A DNA stretch of 37,144 nt from Actinomycetota bacterium (GCA_005787785.1 SXZT01000107.1:1-37144); one strand, 5' to 3'; positions 8,166-16,326 are shown, counted from the first letter of the stretch. Made by a program: numbers and translations. Notes: a model not told the origin generated them from the sequence alone.

Positions 8166-9707
8166 CTACGCCGAAAGCGGCACGCACAGCTCAATGACCG
8201 TGCCCGGCCCAGCGGTCGGATCCATTTTCCCGTCGCCGGCGCCTTCGGGGTCATGGTCATCGGGGGTGGCACGGCGCATCGTGATCGTTCCTCCGAGTTC
8301 GGTGGTCACGAGTGTGCGTACGATCGACAGTCCGAGCCCCGTCGCATTCGCAATGTCGAAATCCGCAGCAAGACCCGCACCGTTGTCGATGACGCGGACG
8401 CAGAGAACCACGTGATTGTCGACATCGGTCTCCTGTGACAGTTGCACAGCGACGCTCCCCTTGCCGGTGAGACCCTCCCGGAAACCATGGTCGACCGCGT
8501 TCTGCAGCAATTCGGTGAGCACCACCGACAGCGGCGTCGCGACCGTGGCCGGGACGCGACCGCCGTCACCGTGCACGACGAAACTGACGGGGCGGTCGGG
8601 TGACTGGAGGCTGTCCTCGACGAGACGCAAGAGCGGTCGGACGATCTCGATGAACGCGACATCGTCACCTGGCTCGCGCGAGAGGGTCTCGTGCACGAGG
8701 GCGATCGTACGGATGCGACGTACCGACTCATCGACGGCGGCCTTGGCCTCAGGAGAGTCGAGTCGCCGCACCTGCAGGCGCAGGAGCGAGGAAATCGTCT
8801 GCAGGTTGTTCTTCACACGGTGGTGAATCTCGCGGATCGTTGCGTCCTTCGAGAGAATCAATCTGTCGCGACGCCGCAGTTCCGACACGTCGCGCAACAG
8901 CAGCACCGCGCCCGTGACGTTCCGTGCCTCGCTGTCTTTTTTCTTTCCATCTTCGATAAGCGGCATGCAACGCGCCAGAAGAGTGACCTCTGCGGTTTGG
9001 TCGAACTCCTCCACGACCGGTTCGCCACGCTCGAATGCCTGCCGCACCGCGCTGTCGGTAAAGCCGAGCTCCGACAACGTCTGGCCGACGCTGTTCGAGC
9101 CGATTCCAACACGGTGCAGGGCCGAAACCGCGTTCGGCGACGCATAACGCACCCTCGCATCGTCGTCAATGACGAGAACGCCGTCGCCCACACGCGGCGA
9201 GATGCTGGAGTCAGCCACGCGACCGGGGAAAGGAAAGAGACCTCCACGAATCATTCCGGCGAAACGGCCGAAAATCTCGAGGTACGTGCGCTCGAGTTCG
9301 CCGGGTTGGCGGCCGGAACGCGTCGACCATTCGCGCGTGAGCACGGCGATCGGCCCGGTCCCGTGACGTACGGGGATGGCGAGCATCCGTGCCGCACCGT
9401 CGGTGCCGTCCACGGAGATCTCACCCTCCTCGATGTCGCCACTGCGGTACGACGACTCGATGATTCGATGCCGTTCGTCATCGACGGTCGACCCGACGAA
9501 GTCGGCGATGTAGAGGGTCTGGCCAGTGGCGGCGCGTACGTGTGCCGCGACCAACCACTCATCCGTCTTCGTCGGCAGGTACAAGAGCAGATCGGCGAAA
9601 CAAAAGTCGGCGAGCATGCCCCACTCTGAGATGAGGTTTTGCAGATGACTGACCTCCTCTTTGCCGAGATCGGTGTGCTGACGCGCGAAGTCGCCGAGGG
9701 TGGCCAT
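8166..9707 (-). CDS. pdtaS: Sensor histidine kinase, PdtaS-like (GAF/PAS, HisKA_2, HATPase)
   Basis: EIHHRVKNNLQTISSLLRLQVRR (HisKA_2 H-box), LTELLQNAVDHGF (N-box), VIDNGAGL. Convergent with whiB, as in the mycobacterial whiB1-pdtaS locus. Confidence 0.88.
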   Translation of the reverse strand: MATLGDFARQHTDLGKEEVSHLQNLISEWGMLADFCFADLLLYLPTKTDEWLVAAHVRAATGQTLYIADFVGSTVDDERHRIIESSYRSGDIEEGEISVDGTDGAARMLAIPVRHGTGPIAVLTREWSTRSGRQPGELERTYLEIFGRFAGMIRGGLFPFPGRVADSSISPRVGDGVLVIDDDARVRYASPNAVSALHRVGIGSNSVGQTLSELGFTDSAVRQAFERGEPVVEEFDQTAEVTLLARCMPLIEDGKKKDSEARNVTGAVLLLRDVSELRRRDRLILSKDATIREIHHRVKNNLQTISSLLRLQVRRLDSPEAKAAVDESVRRIRTIALVHETLSREPGDDVAFIEIVRPLLRLVEDSLQSPDRPVSFVVHGDGGRVPATVATPLSVVLTELLQNAVDHGFREGLTGKGSVAVQLSQETDVDNHVVLCVRVIDNGAGLAADFDIANATGLGLSIVRTLVTTELGGTITMRRATPDDHDPEGAGDGKMDPTAGPGTVIELCVPLSA

Positions 9708-9738
9708 GCAAGAAGTCTGCCCGAGACAGGCCCCCGAA

Positions 9739-10767
9739 CTAGGGCATCAGATTCCCGGCGAGCACGCGCACAGCAGCCACGTCGTTGACGGGTCGATGGG
9801 ACTCGGCAACGCGCATCACCGGACATCGGTGGCGCTCGGCGACCTCGCGGCACAGGGCATCTTCACGTTCGACGGTCACCAGGATCTCACCGACGGCGAC
9901 GGCCAGATCGCCGTCGTTCGCGACCCCCGCGAGGGTCTCTGCCTCGTGTTTCGTCGCGTCGTCGATCATGCGGTTGACGACCACACCCGACAAATGCAGG
10001 CCCCGACGCACCAGTTCGTCGGCAAGGAACCTTGCCTCGGCAGCAGGCGCGGGTTCGGCCGTGGTGACGACGAGGAATTGCGTCGACTCGTCGCGCAACA
10101 GCTCCTCGACGTCGCGTGCATGCGCGGTGAACGTCGGCTCCATCAGCCGGAAGAGGGCGAAGAATTCCGAGACATCGGAGAGAAAGCGGGACCCGAGCAC
10201 ACGGTCAGCAATGGCGAGGAAAGGCCGTGACGTCACGGCAACGAGACGATTCGAGGCGGGGAGCGTGAGCCAGCGCAGAAGCCGGCTGGCAAAGAATTCA
10301 CGCATCCGCTCAGCGGCGTCGATCACGCTGAGTGCGTTACGCGACGGAGGAGTATCGACGATGACAATGTCGTAGAGGCCTGAACGTGTCACCTCCCACA
10401 ACCGCTCGACTGCGATGTAGTCGTGGCTGTTCACGAATCGTCCCGTGATGTTGCGGTACAAAGCGTTCGACAACACGCGTTCTGCAACGGCCACGCTGGG
10501 AGCGACCCGGCGAATGAGAGCATCCCATCCGAGACGCGTGTCGAGCATCGACACCGAAAATGGTTCTCCACCCTCGTCGACGATGACCACTTCATTGCCC
10601 TCGGCGACGACACCCATCGACGAAGCAAGTCGACGCGCGGGGTCGATGGTGATCAAGAGAACTCGCGTGCCATCAACAGCGGCGTGACGGGCGGCCAACG
10701 CCGCGGCGAACGTGGACTTTCCCACTCCGCCGGCACCGGTGACGACGATGACACGTGTGGCGGTCAC
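9739..10767 (-). CDS. ArsA/Get3-like ATPase (BagA-like)
   Basis: VIVVTGAGGVGKSTFAAALAARHA Walker A, TIDPARRLASSMG switch, IVIVDTPPSRNALSVIDA. GTG start overlaps the upstream TGA. Confidence 0.88.
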   Translation of the reverse strand: MTATRVIVVTGAGGVGKSTFAAALAARHAAVDGTRVLLITIDPARRLASSMGVVAEGNEVVIVDEGGEPFSVSMLDTRLGWDALIRRVAPSVAVAERVLSNALYRNITGRFVNSHDYIAVERLWEVTRSGLYDIVIVDTPPSRNALSVIDAAERMREFFASRLLRWLTLPASNRLVAVTSRPFLAIADRVLGSRFLSDVSEFFALFRLMEPTFTAHARDVEELLRDESTQFLVVTTAEPAPAAEARFLADELVRRGLHLSGVVVNRMIDDATKHEAETLAGVANDGDLAVAVGEILVTVEREDALCREVAERHRCPVMRVAESHRPVNDVAAVRVLAGNLMP

Positions 10768-11597
10768 AGCGACTCGCCGAACTCGTCGTCGAGAAAACCC
10801 GCGACGGCGTTGACGACCTCCACTGAGTCGGTCGGTGCGGAGCGCGGCACGAGTACGACCTCGGCCGAAGCGAGATCCGCAAGACGACCAACCTGTGCCG
10901 TGGCAACACCGTGTCGTGCGGCAAGCGTTGCTGTGATGTGCGGTGCAGCCGACGCGGTGTCGCGGGGCGGTGAAGGCGGCATACGGTTGACGACGACGAG
11001 TGGCACGTCGACGTGTGACTCGGCACGAATCCGTCCCACAAGTTCGATTGTCTCGTCCACGGGGCTCTCTTCGGGTGTCGTGACGAGAATCACCGCAGTT
11101 GTATCGACGTCGGACAGCATCTCGATCATCCAGTCGGTTTGTTCGCGAAGCATGCCCACCTGGGTGAGCGAACGGATCGTGTGCGGTGTGGCGAGTTGAC
11201 TCGGGATGTGGCCCGAGCTTTCCGCATCGACAACGACGAGGTCATGGTGGCCGGCGCGCACTTCGTAGCAAACCTTGCCGATTGCCAGGATTTCCTTCAC
11301 CCCGGGCGCGGCATCCGCCACGAAATCGAGGGTCTGGGCGAGGACCCCGATCCGAGAGACGAGCGGTATCCGCACGTAGAGGCGGATGTATTCACGCAGT
11401 GCCTCTTCGGTGCTGTACACACAAGACGACAGGTTCGGATGCGACGGACAGACCAAATCCTTGCCGTCCATCGAAACGAGCAGGGTCTTCCTGCCCCGTC
11501 GGGCCGCCAGCAGTGCGATGGCCGCGGAAACGGTCGACTTTCCGACCCCTCCCTTGCCCGTGACGAACAGCAGACGGCGGTCGGAGATGCGGCGCAG
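10764..11597 (-). CDS. ArsA/Get3-like ATPase (BagB-like), probable non-canonical CTG start
   Basis: Frame is open from 11630. RRLLFVTGKGGVGKSTVSAAIALLAARRGRKTLLVSMDGKD lies upstream of the only ATG in the track (11471). CTG 11597 has GGAG 7 nt upstream. Confidence 0.75.
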   Translation of the reverse strand: MRRISDRRLLFVTGKGGVGKSTVSAAIALLAARRGRKTLLVSMDGKDLVCPSHPNLSSCVYSTEEALREYIRLYVRIPLVSRIGVLAQTLDFVADAAPGVKEILAIGKVCYEVRAGHHDLVVVDAESSGHIPSQLATPHTIRSLTQVGMLREQTDWMIEMLSDVDTTAVILVTTPEESPVDETIELVGRIRAESHVDVPLVVVNRMPPSPPRDTASAAPHITATLAARHGVATAQVGRLADLASAEVVLVPRSAPTDSVEVVNAVAGFLDDEFGESL

Positions 11598-11599
11598 TT

Positions 11600-11836
11600 C
11601 TAGTCTCCGAAGCCGATCTTGCGCGCACTGTCAGGCGAACCGAACTCGACGAACGCGATCTTCGAGCCCGGAAGCGCGACCTCGCGACCCTTCTTGTCGG
11701 TCAACCACAAGGTGTCTGCCGCGCCTGACATCGCAGCACTGACGGCCGCCTTCAGCTTGTCGCGCGTGGCGTCGTCATCGGCCACTTCGACGACGACCTC
11801 ACGGCCAACCTGGCTCATACCAATGCGGATTTCCAT
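11600..11836 (-). CDS. DUF3107-family small protein
   Basis: 78 aa, MEIRIGMSQVGREVVVEVADDDATRDKLKAAVSAAMSGAADTLWLTDKKGREVALPGSKIAFVEFGSPDSARKIGFG. Confidence 0.88.
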   Translation of the reverse strand: MEIRIGMSQVGREVVVEVADDDATRDKLKAAVSAAMSGAADTLWLTDKKGREVALPGSKIAFVEFGSPDSARKIGFGD

Positions 11837-11887
11837 GCCGTCACCCTATAAGACGGTGCCCAACGACGGGCAGTCGTGTCACGCCAA

Positions 11888-13033
11888 TCAGGAGATCTTC
11901 AGTTCGGCGTTGAAGATCTTCTTCGGGCGCAGTGTCGTTGCTATCTCGGCCGCGAGCGCATGGAACACGCGACCTGCCTCGCTGTCGGGGTCGACCGCGG
12001 CGATCGGACGACCATCATCTCCGCCTTCGCGCAACGTCGGCACCAAAGGAATGCGGGCCAGCAGCGGAACGTCGAGCTCGTTGGCGAGCTCCTCGCCACC
12101 ACCCGACCCGAAGATTTCGTAACGCTTGCCGTCGTCACCCGTAAACCACGACATGTTCTCGATGATTCCACGCACGGGAAGGTTGACCTTGGCCGCCATT
12201 GCCGCCGACAGACGGGCGACTTTCTGTGCCGCGGGCTGGGGTGTCGTGACGACGTACACCTCGCCGCGCGGAAGGTACTGGCTGAGGCTGAGAGCGATGT
12301 CGCCGGTGCCCGGCGGCATGTCGACGAGGAGAAAATCGGGGTCGTCCCAAAAGACGTCGGTGAGGAACTGTTCAAGCGCCTTGTGCAACATCGGGCCGCG
12401 CCAGATCACCGCCTGGCCATCGGGCACGAAGTAACCGATCGAGATGCATCGCACACCGAAAGACTCCGGCGGCACCAGCATTTGGTCGATGACGATTGGA
12501 TCACGGTCGGCACCGAGCATGCGGGGAATCGAATAGCCGTAGATGTCGGCGTCGACGATGCCGACCGAATGTCCGCGTGCGGCGAGCGCAACGGCAAGGT
12601 TCGTCGTCACGCTGCTCTTGCCGACACCCCCCTTGCCCGACGATATGAGCAGGGGCCGCGTCTTGGAGCCCGGTTGTGAGAATGGAATCATGCGTCCCTC
12701 GGCGTGACCGTGGGCCTGCGTGCTCCCCGCGGTCGATGCCGCGTCGCCTTGAAGCATGCGGCGTACGTTCTCCCGCTCGGCATCGTTCATCACACCGAAC
12801 TCGAGCTTCACCGACGACACGTCCGGGTGGGTCTTCAACGCGGTGCTGACCCGGTTCTGGATTTCGTTGCGCAACGGGCAACCGGCAACGGTGAGGACGA
12901 CGGTGAGAGAGACATCGCCCTTGCGGCCGATCACGACGTCCCGAACCATCCCCAGGTCGACGATCGAACGGTGCAATTCGGGGTCCTCAACGGGACGAAG
13001 CAGATCGATGACGGCGTCGGTTGAAAGTGCCAT
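11888..13033 (-). CDS. mrp: Mrp/ApbC-family P-loop ATPase, Fe-S cluster carrier
   Basis: N-terminal MIP18/DUF59-like domain (VEDPELHRSIVDLGMV), LLISSGKGGVGKSSVTTNLAVALA, VDADIYGYSIPRMLG, LVDMPPGTGDIALSLSQ, and MSWF. Start at ATG 13033, with AAGGA upstream. Confidence 0.95.
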   Translation of the reverse strand: MALSTDAVIDLLRPVEDPELHRSIVDLGMVRDVVIGRKGDVSLTVVLTVAGCPLRNEIQNRVSTALKTHPDVSSVKLEFGVMNDAERENVRRMLQGDAASTAGSTQAHGHAEGRMIPFSQPGSKTRPLLISSGKGGVGKSSVTTNLAVALAARGHSVGIVDADIYGYSIPRMLGADRDPIVIDQMLVPPESFGVRCISIGYFVPDGQAVIWRGPMLHKALEQFLTDVFWDDPDFLLVDMPPGTGDIALSLSQYLPRGEVYVVTTPQPAAQKVARLSAAMAAKVNLPVRGIIENMSWFTGDDGKRYEIFGSGGGEELANELDVPLLARIPLVPTLREGGDDGRPIAAVDPDSEAGRVFHALAAEIATTLRPKKIFNAELKIS

Positions 13034-13044
13034 GGTCGTCCTTG

Positions 13045-13114
13045 TTTCTTGGAAGCGGTTTCTTGGAAGCGGTTTCTTGGAAGCGGTTTCTTGGAAGCGG
13101 TTTCTTGGAAGCGG
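13045..13114. repeat. Perfect 14-bp tandem repeat, 5 copies (TTTCTTGGAAGCGG)
   Basis: Counted by hand: 13045-13058, 13059-13072, 13073-13086, 13087-13100, 13101-13114. Confidence 0.97.
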
Positions 13115-13123
13115 TCTGGGGAA

Positions 13124-13138
13124 AGGCAAGCATTGCCT
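13124..13138. promoter_or_regulatory. Inverted repeat AGGCAA-gca-TTGCCT in the mrp/regulator divergent spacer
   Basis: Perfect 6-3-6 dyad read in the sequence. Operator role is inference. Confidence 0.35.
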
Positions 13139-13148
13139 CTAATTTGCA

Positions 13149-13160
13149 CTATCGCGATAG
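13149..13160. promoter_or_regulatory. 12-bp palindrome CTATCGCGATAG immediately upstream of a -10-like TAGAAT
   Basis: Perfect palindrome next to the putative promoter of the SufR-like gene. Autoregulatory operator is inferred. Confidence 0.45.
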
Positions 13161-13161
13161 G

Positions 13162-13167
13162 TAGAAT
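13162..13167 (+). promoter_or_regulatory. -10-like TAGAAT, 6 nt from GTG 13174 (leaderless architecture)
   Basis: TAGAAT-acctcc-GTG. Confidence 0.5.
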
Positions 13168-13173
13168 ACCTCC

Positions 13174-13908
13174 GTGGCCGCTGAGATGAGCATGTCGTCG
13201 GGTGCATTCACCGCGACGGTGACCGCAATCACCTCCGCTTTCGGTGATCCCACGCGGCGCGCGGCCTACCTCTTCGTGCGCGAGAACTCGACGGGTGAAC
13301 ACAGCACCGGCGTCACCGCTTCGCAGGTCGCGGAGAAGTTCGATCTGCACCCGAACGTCGCCCGCCATCACCTCGACAAATTGGCCGCCGGGGGTTACGT
13401 CGAGGCGAGCATCGAAAAGCCCCACGGCGGTGGAGCCGGCCGGCCATCCAAGCACTACCGCTCGATCGGTCCGTCACCGCTCGAATCACAGGTGCGCAGC
13501 GATGATCTCGTCCTCAGTCTGCTCGGGAAGGCCCTCGAGAATCTGCCGCGCGACCGCGCCGAAGCGATGGCCGAGGAAGTCGGAGCACAGTACGGTCGTG
13601 CGCTTGCCGAAGGCCTCGTTGGCGACGATCTCGCATCGGGTCAACGCTCGTTGCGTACCGCGATGCAGGCGGTTGCCGATGCCCTCACGGCGCACGGTTT
13701 TGCCGCGCATGCCGACCAGCGCAACAACCAACTGCGCATCGTCAACAACCACTGTCCTTTCGGTGACGTCGCGATCGAACATCCCGTCATCTGTGCAGTC
13801 GATCGTGGAATGGTGAAAGGCATGCTCGGCGCGCTCTACGGCGACACGAGTCCCGAATTGCAGGCATCGCTCCCTCGGGGCGACACCTTCTGCGCGACGA
13901 CCGTTTAG
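13174..13908 (+). CDS. SufR/ArsR-like winged-helix regulator with C-terminal Cys residues (putative Fe-S sensor)
   Basis: HTH region AFGDPTRRAAYLFVRE...VTASQVAEKFDLHPNVARHHLDKLAAGGYVEA; GAGRPSKHYR; C-terminus HCPFGDVAIEHPVIC(A)VDRG...FCATTV with three Cys. Confidence 0.8.
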   Translation: MAAEMSMSSGAFTATVTAITSAFGDPTRRAAYLFVRENSTGEHSTGVTASQVAEKFDLHPNVARHHLDKLAAGGYVEASIEKPHGGGAGRPSKHYRSIGPSPLESQVRSDDLVLSLLGKALENLPRDRAEAMAEEVGAQYGRALAEGLVGDDLASGQRSLRTAMQAVADALTAHGFAAHADQRNNQLRIVNNHCPFGDVAIEHPVICAVDRGMVKGMLGALYGDTSPELQASLPRGDTFCATTV

Positions 13909-14516
13909 TCGCCCCAGAAGCGTTGTTCGCGAAACGGATCGCCGTACATGTGATAGCCGTTGCGCTCCCAGAATCCGGCCACATCACCGACACGCGCCTC
14001 GATGCCGCGCAGCCACTTGGGTGACTTCCAGAAGTACAGGTGCGGCACGAGAAGACGTACGGGTCCTCCATGGATCGGCTCGATGTCTTCACCGTCGTAT
14101 TCCCAGACGACCAGCGAGTCGTCGCGAAGGACGTCGGCGAGGGGCAGATTCGCGGTGTAGCCGTACTCGGCGTGGCCGACGAAGTGGGTTGCCGTCGGAC
14201 GCAGTCCGGCGCGTTCGAACAGGTCACGCACGCGCACACCACGCCACGTCGTGTCGAATTTCGACCACTTGGTGACGCAATGAATGTCGGTCGTGATCTC
14301 GACACTCGGCAGTGCCGTCAGTTCCTCGAACGTGAGACTGAAGTCGTTGTCGACTTCGCCGAAGATCCGCATGTTCCAGGCACCGGGCGCGTACTCGGGC
14401 ACGTCGCCGACGTGCAGAACCGGGAACCGATCCGTGAGGTACTGGCCGGGGGGCAAACGGGAGGGGTCGTAACCCGCCGCAACGACATCGTCGCGATTGC
14501 GTTCGAAGAAGCCCAT
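13905..14516 (-). CDS. Sulfite-oxidase-like molybdopterin-dependent oxidoreductase
   Basis: IHCVTKWSKFDTTWRGVRVRDL (Cys ligand region), HAEYGYTANLPLADV, GGPVRLLVPHLYFWKSPKWLRGIE. No N-terminal signal peptide or TAT motif seen. Confidence 0.9.
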   Translation of the reverse strand: MGFFERNRDDVVAAGYDPSRLPPGQYLTDRFPVLHVGDVPEYAPGAWNMRIFGEVDNDFSLTFEELTALPSVEITTDIHCVTKWSKFDTTWRGVRVRDLFERAGLRPTATHFVGHAEYGYTANLPLADVLRDDSLVVWEYDGEDIEPIHGGPVRLLVPHLYFWKSPKWLRGIEARVGDVAGFWERNGYHMYGDPFREQRFWGD

Positions 14517-14526
14517 CCGATGATTC

Positions 14527-15276
14527 TCACCCAGCGGCTTCGACTTCGGCAACTACTGCGTCGACGAAACCCTTCACCTGGGCCGGCGGATCGCCCGCCT
14601 GACACTTGGCCAGCTCCGACTTCGCGGTCGCGAGATCGTTCGCGAACCGGAAACTGACGATGCCGAGGAAACAATGGGCGTCGGGATACGAATCGTCGAG
14701 GAGGGTCGCGCGGCCGAGACCGAGAATCGCGGTCTGCACGGCCGCATCGCGCACCGACTGCTCGGCATCGCGCGCGGTCAACGCGAGCAGCCACGACCTG
14801 TACGTCAGCGCCTCGACGCTGTCGGGGTCGACCTTCAACACGTCGCTGTAGATGTTGATCGCGGTGATCGGATCGGTGAAGTTCATCTGTCGTGCCTGGG
14901 CGAGTTTGTTCGCGGTGCTGTCGGCGATGCCCCCCGATGCGGTTTCACCGGGCAGACGCTGGCCGCTTTGACGTGCGACGAAAACACCAAGACCCACCGC
15001 GCATACGACGACGAGAAAAACACCGGCCAGTCGCCGCGACACGCGGCGCTTTTCCGTCTCGGCAGACGTCGCGTCGGCTGGGACTCCGTCGCGTTGAAGG
15101 CGCCGGATGATCTCCGCGGCACGCGCGGTGTAGCTGCTGCGCAGGGCCGCGTAGTCGGCGTCGTCCACGTCACCCGCCGCGCGTTCACGCTCGAGATCAC
15201 GAAGCGATGCGAGCAAAAAATCACGTTGCTCTTCAAGATTGCGCCGCCCGACGTCGTCCATTGGCGTGCCCGTCAC
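14527..15276 (-). CDS. CcmI/CycH-like TPR protein, cytochrome c biogenesis
   Basis: Coiled N-terminus (RRNLEEQRDFLLASLRDLERERAAGDVDDADYAALRSSYTARAAEIIRRL), one TM segment, TPR-like INIYSDVLKVDPDSVEALTYRSWL. Located directly downstream of ccmH. Confidence 0.75.
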   Translation of the reverse strand: MTGTPMDDVGRRNLEEQRDFLLASLRDLERERAAGDVDDADYAALRSSYTARAAEIIRRLQRDGVPADATSAETEKRRVSRRLAGVFLVVVCAVGLGVFVARQSGQRLPGETASGGIADSTANKLAQARQMNFTDPITAINIYSDVLKVDPDSVEALTYRSWLLALTARDAEQSVRDAAVQTAILGLGRATLLDDSYPDAHCFLGIVSFRFANDLATAKSELAKCQAGDPPAQVKGFVDAVVAEVEAAG

Positions 15277-15755
15277 AACCCGTCCGTCGGATCGTCATGC
15301 TCGCGAAGTGCGGCCGCAACGATGTCGGCGTCGTTCGGCTCGGCACGAGCCTCGCCCTCTCGTTGCCACCTGCGGAACACCACCACGAGACCACCGAAAC
15401 CGCACACGAGCACAACGACGGGCAACACCCAGACGAGCGAGTCGACCCCTTCGGCCGGTGGCAACAACAGGCTTCCCGGGAAGCGCGACTCGATGTACGC
15501 AACGATCTCATCATTGGCTCGCTGACCCGCCGCCACCTGTCGGGCGATCTCGTTGCGAATCGACTCGGCAGCCGAGGCACGGCTGACGTAGATGCTCTCG
15601 CCGTTGCACGTGGGACACGCAAGGCGCTGGGAGATTGCATCGATGCGTTCTTCCTGTGTCGAAGGACCCGATGAACGCATGGCCCCGAATGCCAGCAGTG
15701 CGACCGTCAACAGGGCCATCGCCGCCCATGTCAACTTCCCCTTCGCCCCACTCAT
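15273..15755 (-). CDS. ccmH: CcmH-like thiol oxidoreductase subunit
   Basis: RLACPTCNGESIYVSRASAAESIRNEIARQVAAGQRANDEIVAYIESRFPGSLLLPP (LxCxxC..S motif) plus a C-terminal TM. Confidence 0.9.
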   Translation of the reverse strand: MSGAKGKLTWAAMALLTVALLAFGAMRSSGPSTQEERIDAISQRLACPTCNGESIYVSRASAAESIRNEIARQVAAGQRANDEIVAYIESRFPGSLLLPPAEGVDSLVWVLPVVVLVCGFGGLVVVFRRWQREGEARAEPNDADIVAAALREHDDPTDGL

Positions 15756-15762
15756 GACGTGC

Positions 15763-16326
15763 TCACGACCCAGGTCCGTTCAGCATCTCGCGCATCGCAG
15801 CGATGCGACCCGACAGGAACGAATCGGTGACCTCACCCGCCACTCGCATTCTCACGAAACCCGACGGATCGATCACCCACGTTTCGGGAACCTTCGCAAC
15901 GCCGAACGCAACCGCAATCGTGCCGTCGGGGTCGCGGATCTTGTCCCAGTCGCCACCCTTCTCGGCAAAGAATGCCGACACGGCCTCGTCGGTGTCGTCG
16001 TTGACAACGGTGAAGAGCTCCGCACCGTCGGCGATACCCGCCTGCTGTCCGGCGAACGCGACGAGTTCGGGATGTTCGTTGCGACACGGCACGCATGTCG
16101 AGTTGAAGAAGTTGAGCACGACCCACGAACCTTTGCGACGCGCAAGATCGAAGCCGCCCCCGCCGACGAGCGTCGATTGCACCGCAGGTGCAGGGTTGCC
16201 GATCAATGGCGACGCCACGTCGGCCTCACCCCGGGGCTTCGCAACGGCGAGCACGACGAAAAAAGCGACCAAAACGAATCCCACGACGGGTACGAGTCGT
16301 CGCGACAATCGCGGCGTCACGTTCAC
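15763..16326 (-). CDS. ccmG: CcmG/DsbE/TlpA-like membrane-anchored thioredoxin
   Basis: N-terminal TM, WVVLNFFNSTCVPCRNEHPEL (CxxC), VPETWVIDPSGFVRMRVAGEVT. GTG start overlaps the ccmF stop (GTGA). Confidence 0.9.
   Translation of the reverse strand: MNVTPRLSRRLVPVVGFVLVAFFVVLAVAKPRGEADVASPLIGNPAPAVQSTLVGGGGFDLARRKGSWVVLNFFNSTCVPCRNEHPELVAFAGQQAGIADGAELFTVVNDDTDEAVSAFFAEKGGDWDKIRDPDGTIAVAFGVAKVPETWVIDPSGFVRMRVAGEVTDSFLSGRIAAMREMLNGPGS

Noticed and set aside
8691-9629. 312-aa plus-strand ORF antisense to pdtaS
   Set aside because: Antisense shadow of a well-supported histidine kinase gene; no motif support.
13124-13138. Inverted repeat as an IdeR/DtxR box
   Set aside because: AAAGGCAAGCATTGCCTCT matches the DtxR/IdeR consensus TTAGGTTAGGCTAACCTAA at only about half the positions; insufficient to call an iron box even though a DtxR-family gene is present at 28404.
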